A stretch of DNA of 54,506 bases. Origin: an uncultured Opitutia bacterium (lineage in GTDB: Bacteria; Verrucomicrobiota; Verrucomicrobiia; Opitutales; Opitutaceae). The notes under the pieces are model-generated. The model saw only the letters and a program-made list of their open reading frames with translations, had not been told where the DNA came from and did not search any database. Location of the stretch: contig CAITWF010000090.1 in NCBI GenBank assembly GCA_903896015.1, positions 1 through 54,506 on the forward strand, written 5' to 3'. This document shows, in pieces, positions 18,707-26,710 of this stretch. Position 1 is the stretch's first letter, and the number at the start of each line of letters is the position of its first letter. Made by a program: the position numbers and the translations under genes.

Positions 18707-19375
18707 ATGTCGCCTTGGATCCATCAACCGATTTTCTTCGTAGACTTCGAAGGGAGTCGCGCGAGCGGCATCCTGGAGTATGGCGTGGCCGAGGTGCATG
18801 CCGGGAAAATCACGACGGCGCGGACGAGGCTGTGTCGCGCCACGGGCAGCGTGCGAGCGGAGGACGTGGCGGTGCACGGGTTGAGGGAGGAGGTGCTCGC
18901 GGGGCACGCGCCGTTTGCGGCCGAGTGGGAATATTTCGCCGGCCTGCGAGAACGTGGGCCGCTCGCGGCGCATTTCGCGGGAGTGGAAAATTCGCTGCTC
19001 AAATCCGTCTGGCCCTATCCGCGCAACTCACCCGACTTCGCGCGCCCCGGCGAACGCGCGATCGAGTGGGGCCCGTGGATCGACTCGGCGCGACTTTATG
19101 CGCAGTTTTATCCGTCGCTCGCCTCGGGCAGACTTGAGTTGCTCGTGGCCGCGTGCGGTTTGCAGGCGGAGCTCGATGCGCATGCCGCCGCGCATTGCCC
19201 GCCGGATCGTCGGCACTACCATGCCGCGCTTTACGACGCGCTCGCGGGCGCGTTGCTGCTGGCCTCGCTCGCGCGCGAGCCGCACCTCGCTGCGCTGACC
19301 ACGATGCAACTGATCGCGCTCAGCACACTCGACGGCGAAAAGCGCGATGTACTTCAGCAGCGTGAACTGTTTTAA
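18707..19375 (+). CDS. 3'-5' exonuclease, DnaQ/DEDDh superfamily
   Basis: A 222-residue protein. Exo I motif FVDFEGS gives Asp13 and Glu15. HYHAALYDALAGALLL near residue 180 matches the ExoIII HxALxDA pattern with catalytic His and Asp. The region between, GPLAAHFAGVENSLL, matches ExoII (HxxxxD/N type). It would remove nucleotides from the 3' ends of DNA or RNA in the cytosol; the exact substrate is unknown. It ends with a 3-bp convergent overlap against the WecG/TagA gene. Confidence 0.75.
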   Translation: MSPWIHQPIFFVDFEGSRASGILEYGVAEVHAGKITTARTRLCRATGSVRAEDVAVHGLREEVLAGHAPFAAEWEYFAGLRERGPLAAHFAGVENSLLKSVWPYPRNSPDFARPGERAIEWGPWIDSARLYAQFYPSLASGRLELLVAACGLQAELDAHAAAHCPPDRRHYHAALYDALAGALLLASLAREPHLAALTTMQLIALSTLDGEKRDVLQQRELF

Positions 19376-20133
19376 TCGATCGGATATTTTTTTAGCCCGC
19401 TCACCTGCGCGAACACGCGCAGCACGAAGAGCGGATTGGTCTTGAGGTAGCGCGGAGCGAGCCGGCGCGGCTCGGTGCAGAGGCGAAACAGCCACTCAAA
19501 CCCGCTCCGCTGAATCCAGCGTGGCGCCTGCCGCACGCGGCCTGAGTGAAAATCAAACGCCGCGCCCACGCCGATCAGGACGCCGGCGTCGAGCGCCGGC
19601 CCGTGCGCTGCCATGAATTTTTCCTGTTTCGGCGAACTGATCCCGATCCACATCACGTCGGGGCGGGCACGCGCCACTTCCGCGCGCAGCGCGGCGAGTT
19701 CGCTTTCATCGAGGGAGCGAAATGGCGGTGTGAACGTCCCGACCACCGCGAGCCCGGGGAACCGCTCGCAGAGTTTTTGTTTCAACTCCGCTGCGACGCC
19801 CGGCGCGCCACCGAAGAAATAGTGCGTCAGTCCGCTCGCGCGTCCGGCGTCGCACACGGCGAGCATCAGGTCAGGGCCGTAGACGCGTTCGACACCGCGC
19901 GGTCCGAGCCACACGAGCGGCATACCATCGGGCGTGGTGAGCCACGACGCGTTGTAGATTTTTCGCAGCGCCGGATCGGTGCGCGCCTCGGTCAGCCCGT
20001 GCGCGGTGCCGAGGCACACGTAGCCGTGGCGAAGCTGCCCACGGACCCCCACGATCCGATCGCGTGCCGCTACGAGTGTCAGTGCGGAAACGCCGACACC
20101 GAGGACGTTGTAGCGCGGGGGATTGGGCGACAT
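19372..20133 (-). CDS. WecG/TagA/CpsF family glycosyltransferase (GT26)
   Basis: A 253-residue enzyme that adds N-acetylmannosamine-type sugars to undecaprenyl-linked GlcNAc in polysaccharide synthesis. Family motifs: TTPDGMPLVWL, VYGPDLM, and GISSPKQEKFMAAH followed by GVGAAFDFHSGRVRQAP. The tail EWLFRLCTEPRRLAPRYL is also characteristic. I start at ATG 20133 (MSPNPPRYNVLGV); a longer frame upstream overlaps the ABC-F start and lacks family resemblance. It is separated from the main polysaccharide operon but probably serves the same pathway. Confidence 0.9.
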   Translation of the reverse strand: MSPNPPRYNVLGVGVSALTLVAARDRIVGVRGQLRHGYVCLGTAHGLTEARTDPALRKIYNASWLTTPDGMPLVWLGPRGVERVYGPDLMLAVCDAGRASGLTHYFFGGAPGVAAELKQKLCERFPGLAVVGTFTPPFRSLDESELAALRAEVARARPDVMWIGISSPKQEKFMAAHGPALDAGVLIGVGAAFDFHSGRVRQAPRWIQRSGFEWLFRLCTEPRRLAPRYLKTNPLFVLRVFAQVSGLKKYPID

Positions 20134-20191
20134 GGAGCACGCCGACCTTGCGCTGCCCGGCCTTCGTCGTCCACGCTGATCGTTTACTCTC

Positions 20192-21985
20192 ATGGCCCTT
20201 GTCAGTTTACTCGATGTCAGCCTGAGCTTCGGCGGCGCGCCGCTGCTCAATCGCGTCAATCTTCAGATTGATCGTGGCGAACGCGTCTGCCTCGTGGGCC
20301 GCAACGGCGCGGGCAAATCCACGCTGATGAAAGTCATCTCAGGCGAATTGAATCCCGATGTGGGCCAGGTTTTCCGTCAGCCGGGCGCGATTTTTTCCAC
20401 GCTCCGCCAAGAAGTGCCGGTTGGGCTGGCGGGCACGGTGCGCACGGTCGTCGAAGGCGAGGGCGGTGCCTACGAGGAGCACAACGACTGGGAGCGCCAC
20501 GATCGCGTTGAGCGTCTGCTCGAAAGTATGGGCCTGCCTACCGATCAGGAGTTCGCCTCGCTTTCCGCCGGGCAAAAACGCCGCGTGCTCCTCGCGCGTG
20601 GCCTCGTCGAGGAGCCGCAATTGCTCTTGCTCGACGAGCCGACCAACCACCTCGATCTCGCGTCGATTCAGTGGCTCGAAGAATTTTTGCTCGAGTGGGG
20701 CGGCGCGCTGTTGTTCGTGACGCACGACCGCGCGTTTCTGCGCAAGCTTTCCACCCGCATCATCGAGGTCGATCGCGGCCAGCTCATCGGCTGGGCGTGC
20801 GACTACGACACGTTTCTCGTCCGCAAGCAGGCTGTGCTCGAGGCCGAGGAAGTTGAGCGCGCGCAGTTCGACAAGAAGCTGGCGCAGGAGGAAGAGTGGA
20901 TCCGCCGCGGCGTGAAGGCGCAGCGTTCGCGCGCCAACAACCGCATCCACGCGCTCGAAAAGATGCGCGCCGAACGCATCGCCCGCCGCGATCGCACCGG
21001 CACGGCGAAGATGACGGCACAGGAAGCCGATCGCAGCGGCTTCAAGGTGATCGAGTGCAAAGGTGCCGGCTTCAGCTATGACGGCCGCCCGATCATCCGC
21101 GACCTCGACGTGCGTATCGAGCGCGGCGACAAGATCGGCATCGTCGGTCCCAACGGCGCCGGCAAGACCACGTTGCTCCGCCTGTTGCTCGGCCAGCTCG
21201 CGCCGCAGGCGGGCATCGTCGAGCAGGGCACCCGCCTTGAGGTCGTCTACTTCGATCAGTTGCGTGCGCAGCTGGACGAGACGATGCGCGTGCAGGACGC
21301 TGTCGCCGACGGCAACGCCACCGTCACGATCAACGGCCGCACCCGCCACGTGATTTCGTACCTTGAGGATTTTCTCTTCGAACCCACGCGCGCCCGCACG
21401 CCGATCCGCGCGCTCTCGGGGGGCGAACGCAACCGACTCCTCCTCGCGCGACTTTTCACGAAGCCCTGCAACGTGCTCGTGCTCGACGAGCCGACCAACG
21501 ATCTCGATGCCGAGACGCTTGAGTTGCTGGAGGATTTGCTCGTGGAGTTCGGCGGCACCGTGCTGCTCGTGAGCCACGATCGCGCGTTCCTCAATGAAGT
21601 CTGTACCAGCCTGCTCGTCTTCGAGGGCGAAGGGAAAATTACGGAATACCTCGGTGGCTACGACGACTGGCAGAAGGAAAAGGCGGCGAGAGCCGCGGCC
21701 GTCGCTGCAGCTGAAGAGCGGGCGAAACGCGCAGCGAAAGAAGCGGCCGCGGGCACGGTGGAAAAGAAAACACGCAAGCTTTCGAACAAGGAGCGCGCAG
21801 AGCTGGAATCGCTGCCAAAGAAGATTGAGGTGCTCGAAACCGAGCAAACGAATCTCACGGCGAAGCTCGCCGATCCGCTCTTCTTTAAGAAGCCGGCGAC
21901 CGAGGTCACGCAGGCGACTGTGCGATTGCATGAGATTGAAGCGTTGCTCGCCGCGGCTTACGCGCGGTGGTCGGAGCTGGAGTAA
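20192..21985 (+). CDS. uup: ABC-F ATPase, Uup-like
   Basis: A 597-residue soluble protein with two ABC domains and no membrane helices. Walker A: GRNGAGKST and GPNGAGKTT. Signature: LSAGQKRRV and LSGGERNRL. Walker B: LLLLDEPTNHLD and VLVLDEPTNDLD. A linker of about 80 residues between domains is the ABC-F P-site tRNA-interaction motif region. The last 90 residues form a charged coiled coil like the Uup C-terminal domain. ABC-F proteins act on the ribosome or, for Uup, on DNA structures. It is divergent from the WecG/TagA gene, 58 bp apart. Confidence 0.93.
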   Translation: MALVSLLDVSLSFGGAPLLNRVNLQIDRGERVCLVGRNGAGKSTLMKVISGELNPDVGQVFRQPGAIFSTLRQEVPVGLAGTVRTVVEGEGGAYEEHNDWERHDRVERLLESMGLPTDQEFASLSAGQKRRVLLARGLVEEPQLLLLDEPTNHLDLASIQWLEEFLLEWGGALLFVTHDRAFLRKLSTRIIEVDRGQLIGWACDYDTFLVRKQAVLEAEEVERAQFDKKLAQEEEWIRRGVKAQRSRANNRIHALEKMRAERIARRDRTGTAKMTAQEADRSGFKVIECKGAGFSYDGRPIIRDLDVRIERGDKIGIVGPNGAGKTTLLRLLLGQLAPQAGIVEQGTRLEVVYFDQLRAQLDETMRVQDAVADGNATVTINGRTRHVISYLEDFLFEPTRARTPIRALSGGERNRLLLARLFTKPCNVLVLDEPTNDLDAETLELLEDLLVEFGGTVLLVSHDRAFLNEVCTSLLVFEGEGKITEYLGGYDDWQKEKAARAAAVAAAEERAKRAAKEAAAGTVEKKTRKLSNKERAELESLPKKIEVLETEQTNLTAKLADPLFFKKPATEVTQATVRLHEIEALLAAAYARWSELE

Positions 21986-22063
21986 GCGCTGTGCGCAGCG
22001 CGAAAAGTTGCTTGTTACGCTTGGTTCCTGAGCATCTGTTTCGCGGTAGACCCTGTTTGCACG

Positions 22064-22984
22064 ATGTCGACGCCTTCGCCTTCAGACCCGCCATCGCCCG
22101 GCCCGCTCACTGCCCGGTCCGTGTTTGGTCGCGCCAAGTCGGGGACGAAAAGCGGTGCCGAGCCTGCGGTGCCGCCGTCTGCTCCGGCGATCGTGCCGGT
22201 GCCGCTGGCTCGGCCAGCCGGCTTGGGACCAATCCCAGCGACTACCCCTTCGACTCCCGTCACTCCGCCGAAATCAGCGGCGCCCCCCGAGCGTCGCCGG
22301 CTTAGCTGGTCCCATGCGGCCGGCCGACCAGGCGGACCCCCGGTCGCAGTGAAACCTTCCTTGCCGGCAGCGATTACTGCACCAGCAGCCGCGCTGCCTG
22401 ACGCGGGGAACTCGGATTCGTCCGCGGCGCTCCTCAAGCCTTCGCGCGCACCGGCCGTGATGCGTGCGGTAGCGCTCGCGCTGAAATGGGGTTTGCCGGT
22501 CGCGCTCCTGCTTGGCGGCACGCTCTACTTCCTGCGTGATACGATCCTGCCCGTGATTAATGAGCTGCGTCATCCGAGCAAGCCAGAGGCGGCCCACCCT
22601 GCGTCCACGCCGACGGCAGTTCGGGCCCTCCAACAGACACGTCAAGTAATTGCGCAAAACGACTCGCGCGTCGCCGATCTCGATCGCGTCTTGGTCGAAG
22701 ACACGGCCAAGCCACCGCCAGCGGCACCCGTGGCGGCCGCTGCCTCTGTTACGCCGTCGGGCCCCGTGCTTGACGCGAGTGCGTGCCAGCGAGCGGTCGA
22801 TCGGCTCCAAGTCGGCGGAATCTACGAGGGCAGTCCCCTGCGGGCCCACATCAACGGACGAATCGTGCGTCAGGGAGAGGTGGTCGATCACAGCCTGGGC
22901 CTGCGCTTCGACGGTATCGATCCGCTCGCGCGCATGATGATCTTTCGGGATCCAGCTGACGAAGTTTTCAAACGTCGCTACTGA
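22064..22984 (+). CDS. single-pass membrane protein with GspB-like C-terminal domain
   Basis: A 306-residue protein. Residues 1 to about 130 are Pro/Ala/Ser-rich and disordered-looking. One membrane helix lies at about residues 140-165 (KWGLPVALLLGGTLYFL), with the C-terminus probably in the periplasm. The C-terminal 65 residues (LQVGGIYEGSPLRAHINGRI, then LGLRFDGIDPLARMMIF, ending FKRRY) resemble the C-terminal domain of type II secretion/pilus accessory proteins such as GspB: a short beta-rich fold with NGRxVRxGE and a final RRY. No other secretion genes are adjacent, so the functional link is weak. Confidence 0.7.
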   Translation: MSTPSPSDPPSPGPLTARSVFGRAKSGTKSGAEPAVPPSAPAIVPVPLARPAGLGPIPATTPSTPVTPPKSAAPPERRRLSWSHAAGRPGGPPVAVKPSLPAAITAPAAALPDAGNSDSSAALLKPSRAPAVMRAVALALKWGLPVALLLGGTLYFLRDTILPVINELRHPSKPEAAHPASTPTAVRALQQTRQVIAQNDSRVADLDRVLVEDTAKPPPAAPVAAAASVTPSGPVLDASACQRAVDRLQVGGIYEGSPLRAHINGRIVRQGEVVDHSLGLRFDGIDPLARMMIFRDPADEVFKRRY

Positions 22985-23637
22985 GTGGCGGGAGAAGTGA
23001 ACCGCGCTCTCAATGTGGCAAGTGACGCGTCCCTAAGTGAGCCGACTTGCCAGTCGACGTGCGAAAAATCGTGGTGAGCCGTCGAGCCGTTCGGCACGGC
23101 CACGACGTGGAGCCCCGCGCGTTTCGCGGCGATCGAACCGGCGCGCGAATCTTCAAAGGCGATTGCTTCGTGCCCGCGCACGCCGAGCCAGTTCAAAACA
23201 AGTTTGTAGAGATCGGGTTCGGGTTTGGGCGATGGCGTGTCGCCGCGGCAGGCGAAAAACGAAAAATGCGGGTGGAGCCCCAGCCGTTTGAGATGCCCCT
23301 CGACGTGCTCGTGGCTCGAATTGCTCGCAATCGCGATTGAAAGTTTCGCGGCGCGGGCGGCGTCGAGCAGCTCAGCCACACCGGGCAGGATGGGCTGCGC
23401 GAGCGTGCGGCGGCGGTTGTGGATGTGGCGCTCGGCTTCGAGCGCGGCTTCGTTGACGTGCGGGCCGAAGGCCTTCCACGGGTTGAAGGTGAAATCCACG
23501 TGCCCGACCATCTGGAGAAATTCGGTCCGATCGAAAACTTTGCCGTGCGCGGCGTGGACGTCGCCGTAGGCTTCGATGAGCGGAGTTTCCGTGTCGACGA
23601 TCAGGCCGTCGAAATCAAAGACGAGCGCGCGGATCAT
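22978..23637 (-). CDS. HAD-superfamily hydrolase (beta-phosphoglucomutase-like)
   Basis: A 219-residue haloacid-dehalogenase phosphatase. Motif I is FDFDGLIVDTE, with nucleophile Asp8 and general acid Asp10. Motif II is IASNSS. Motif III/IV is PKPEPDLY then AFEDSRAGSIAAKRAG. A helical cap lies between residues about 17 and 80, as in subclass I enzymes such as beta-phosphoglucomutase. It starts with ATGA overlap at the stop of the MFS gene, so the two are co-transcribed. The 3' end overlaps the plus-strand GspB-like gene by 7 bp. Confidence 0.9.
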   Translation of the reverse strand: MIRALVFDFDGLIVDTETPLIEAYGDVHAAHGKVFDRTEFLQMVGHVDFTFNPWKAFGPHVNEAALEAERHIHNRRRTLAQPILPGVAELLDAARAAKLSIAIASNSSHEHVEGHLKRLGLHPHFSFFACRGDTPSPKPEPDLYKLVLNWLGVRGHEAIAFEDSRAGSIAAKRAGLHVVAVPNGSTAHHDFSHVDWQVGSLRDASLATLRARFTSPATQ

Positions 23638-24890
23638 GCGGGGAGGGCGGCGGGCGCGACGGAGTGGAGCACAGTGCGGCTTTGCATCACGCCGACCAAG
23701 GCGACGACAAGCACGGCGAGCAACACCACAAAACCCGCGGGCGGTCCGCCGAACTCAATCACGCCCAGCGCGAACACGAGCAGCGTGCGCAGGATGCGAT
23801 CGAGGACGTTGTAGAAACCGCCGACGCGGCCCATGACCTCGTTGGGAATCAGATTCAGCATGAGTGCGCTCCGCGCGACGCGGCAGCCGGCGTTGCCGAA
23901 GCCGAGCAGCACGCCGGCGGCGAGATAGATGAGCGGCACTTTCACGACGAGCACGAGCAGGAGGCCGGCGAGAAAAACGCCCATCGTCGCCGGGATCGTG
24001 GTGGCGGCGCTGTGTTGCGCGATCAGTCGTGGTATCAGAGCGCCGGCGGAGATAGCGCCGAGGGCGAAGGTGATTTCACCGGCCGCAAACCAAAGCGCGC
24101 CGACGTGCAGCGTTTGTGAAACGTAGATCGGGAAGAGATAGTTGCCGGCCATCACGACGATGAACGGCAGCAACGAGCAGGTGAGGAAGAGCGTGAGTTG
24201 CGGACGCTCACGCAGCCAGCGCCAGCCTTCCGCGACGGATTGCCAGACGCTCGGCCGCGCGGCGGTCGCGTTGGCTGTTTGGTTTTTTAGGTGTGTGGCC
24301 TCGTAGGGCAGTGTCGCCTGAATCAGAAAACTCGTGAGCTAAGTCGACGCGTCGAGCAGCAGGATGACCCACAACGGCGCGTGCTCGACCATCCACCCGC
24401 CGAGCCCGCCGGCGATCATCATCGCGGTCTGGCCCTGAATTTCCAGCAACCCGACGAGCGACTGAAATTGCGAGCGATCGAACATCTGCTGGATCATCGC
24501 GAACTTCGCCGGGTAGTGCAGCGTGTAGTAGAGCATGCCGCAGAAGAAGATCGTCATGAGCTGCCACGTGTCGAAACCGCCAAGCGCGAGGCCGACGATC
24601 GCCATCGCGACGGTTGCAAAAAATCCCCACGCCTCGCTCGCGAGCAGCGCGGTCTTGCGGGAGTGACGATCGACCCACGCGCCGTAGTGCGGCATGATCG
24701 CGAAGAGCACCAGGGTCGTGGCGATGGTGGCCCAGCGGTAGGCGGAATTGCCTTCGGACCGGTGGACGAGGAGCCAAGGCACCGAAAAGATCGTGATGCC
24801 GGAACCGATCGAGCCGAGGGTGTTGGCGACGAGCAACCGCTGCACGCGAGTGTCGCGCAACAGGGATTTCATTCCACCGGTCGAATTCAT
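23634..24890 (-). pseudogene. MFS efflux transporter split by an in-frame amber codon
   Basis: One continuous frame encodes a twelve-helix major facilitator of the MFS_3/EntS-like type, except for TAG at 24339-24341 (codon 184 of 418 from ATG 24890). The protein reads LLVANTLGSIGSGITIFSVP at the start and VILLLDAST before the TAG. LTSFLIQATLPYEATHL follows directly, so no sequence is missing. The replaced residue was likely Tyr. An internal start near 24173 (MAGNYLFPI) could not make a functional half. Either the strain has lost the exporter, the codon is suppressed, or this is a base-call error. TTG 24923 is another possible start. The stop overlaps the HAD gene start (ATGA). Confidence 0.8.
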
Positions 24891-25059
24891 CCGGGAGACG
24901 AAATCCACGCCGCCGAAAAACAAAAGCGCAGAGTGCAGGCCCGCGGAGCAACGGTGGCTAGAGTTTCACGGGCACTGTGTCACGAGAGCGCCGGAAAAGA
25001 TTTGGCTGGAATTTACGCGCAGCGAGGTCTGACGTTCGCCAGTCAGGTCGATTCCCCCG

Positions 25060-25593
25060 ATGCCCCCGCAAAACCCCGAGCAGGCGAGTTGGTTCGCGAG
25101 CGAAGTGCAGCCCCACGAGGCGGCGCTGCGCGCCTATTTGCGTTCCCAGTTTTCGTCGCTGACCGATCCGGACGATGTTGTGCAGGAGACTTACGTGCGC
25201 GTGCTGCGGGCCCGCGAGCGCGGCCCGATTGAGTCGCCCCGCGGGCTGCTGTTCGCGACGGCGCGCAACGCCGCCCGTGATCTTTTGCGGCGGCGGGCGG
25301 TGGCGAAAACGATTCCGATAGCGGAAAGCGACACCTCGTGCGTCTTCGACGAGGCACCTAGTGTGGCCGAGTCCGTGAGCCGCCGGCAGGAATCCGAACT
25401 GCTGGCCGCCGCCATCGCGGAGCTGCCGCCGCGTTGCCGTGAAATCCTCGTGCTCCGTAAATTCGAAAATCTCTCCCACCGTGAAATCGCCCAACGGCTC
25501 GGCATCGCCGAGCACACGGTCGAGGCGCAGCTCACCAAAGCGCTGCACCGCTGCGAGGCGTTTTTCGCCCGGCACGGCCTGCCACCGAAATAA
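25060..25593 (+). CDS. ECF sigma factor, FecI-type
   Basis: A 177-residue RNA polymerase sigma factor. Region 2 (about residues 20-85) contains LTDPDDVVQETYVRVLRA. Region 4 (about 115-170) has LPPRCREILVLRKFENLSHREIAQRLGI, then the helix-turn-helix AEHTVEAQLTKAL. It is immediately followed by a FecR-like anti-sigma gene (3-bp gap) and an STN-containing TonB receptor, the classic FecI-FecR-FecA arrangement. It should direct transcription of the receptor on ligand signalling. No recognisable target promoter was identified by eye. Confidence 0.93.
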   Translation: MPPQNPEQASWFASEVQPHEAALRAYLRSQFSSLTDPDDVVQETYVRVLRARERGPIESPRGLLFATARNAARDLLRRRAVAKTIPIAESDTSCVFDEAPSVAESVSRRQESELLAAAIAELPPRCREILVLRKFENLSHREIAQRLGIAEHTVEAQLTKALHRCEAFFARHGLPPK

Positions 25594-25596
25594 GAA

Positions 25597-26643
25597 ATGA
25601 ATCCGACCGCCCAGTCCCAGCCTGATGCCGCGCTCCGTGAGGTCGCGGCCAGTTGGATTGTGCGTCGCGATCGCGGGCTGTCGGCGTCGGAATCGGTCGA
25701 GTTCGAGCTGTGGCTCGCGGCCGACAAGCGTCACGCCGCTGCGCTGAACCGCGCCGCGAGCGCGTGGTCATTCCTCGATCGCGTGCCGGAGGGCGTGGCG
25801 GCACCGGTGATCGCGATGGCGACCCGGCGCCGGACTTTCTGGAGGAATTTTATCGTTGGTGGTTCGCTGGCGGCCGCGGCGGCGTTGGTCATCGTTGCGG
25901 TTTCGGTCGGGCATCGTTCGGGGCACGCTGCGGCTCCTGTTCTCAGCGTGACGCCGCCCACCGCCGCGCCAGGGCCGCGCCAGCTTACACTTTCGGACGG
26001 CTCGGTGGTGGAACTGAACCGTGGCGCCGAGATCACGGAGCAATTTACGGCGGCGGAGCGCCGCGTGGTCTTGGTGCGCGGCGAGGCGCATTTCAGTGTG
26101 ACAAAAAATCCAGCGCGGCCGTTCATCGTGCGGGCGGGCCACGTCGATGTGCGCGCGGTGGGCACGGCGTTTGATGTGAATCTCGAGTCAGCGGCCGTCG
26201 AAGTGCTCGTGACCGAGGGTGTCGTGAAGTTGAATCCCTCCGCTGACGGCACGGTGCGCCGCGGGCTCGCAGCTGAGGCCATTCCGTCGCTGACTCCCGG
26301 GCAGCGCGCGGTCGTGGCGCTGACGCCGGCGTCGCCGGAGGTGGCGGTTGTCGTCACGACGGTGAGCCAGGAAGAAATCGCGCAAACACTGGCGTGGCAG
26401 GAGCCTCTACTGCGGTTGAGCGGGGCGACACTGGCTGAGGTCGCGGCGAACTTCGAGCGACGCACTGGCCGTCGCGTGGTGCTGGCGGATCCGGCGCTCG
26501 GCGGGCTCAGGCTCGGCGGGCGGTTTCGGGCGGACGACGTGGAAGGCTTCGCCAGCGTGTTGGCAGCCACGCTTGATATTGAGGTAGAGCACGCGGCGGA
26601 CGGCGCCTTGGTCTTGCGAAAAAAATCTTCGACTTCGCGATAG
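25597..26643 (+). CDS. FecR-type anti-sigma / transmembrane signalling protein
   Basis: A 348-residue inner-membrane protein. Residues about 10-65 form the cytoplasmic sigma-binding DUF4880-like domain (WIVRRDRGLSASESVEFELW). One membrane helix follows at about 85-105. The periplasmic FecR domain (about 120-215) holds LTLSDGSVVELNRGAEI and RGEAHFSVTKNPARPFIV, ending VRAVGTAFDVNLE. A DUF4974-like domain (about 270-345) ends the protein. It relays the substrate-bound state of the receptor encoded next to the sigma factor. The gene begins 3 bp after the sigma stop. Confidence 0.93.
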   Translation: MNPTAQSQPDAALREVAASWIVRRDRGLSASESVEFELWLAADKRHAAALNRAASAWSFLDRVPEGVAAPVIAMATRRRTFWRNFIVGGSLAAAAALVIVAVSVGHRSGHAAAPVLSVTPPTAAPGPRQLTLSDGSVVELNRGAEITEQFTAAERRVVLVRGEAHFSVTKNPARPFIVRAGHVDVRAVGTAFDVNLESAAVEVLVTEGVVKLNPSADGTVRRGLAAEAIPSLTPGQRAVVALTPASPEVAVVVTTVSQEEIAQTLAWQEPLLRLSGATLAEVAANFERRTGRRVVLADPALGGLRLGGRFRADDVEGFASVLAATLDIEVEHAADGALVLRKKSSTSR

Positions 26644-26710
26644 CGGAAAGTGAACCCCGGCGCGTCATCCTCGCGCCGACGACCCAACGGTCGCTGGAAA
26701 CCCCAAATTC

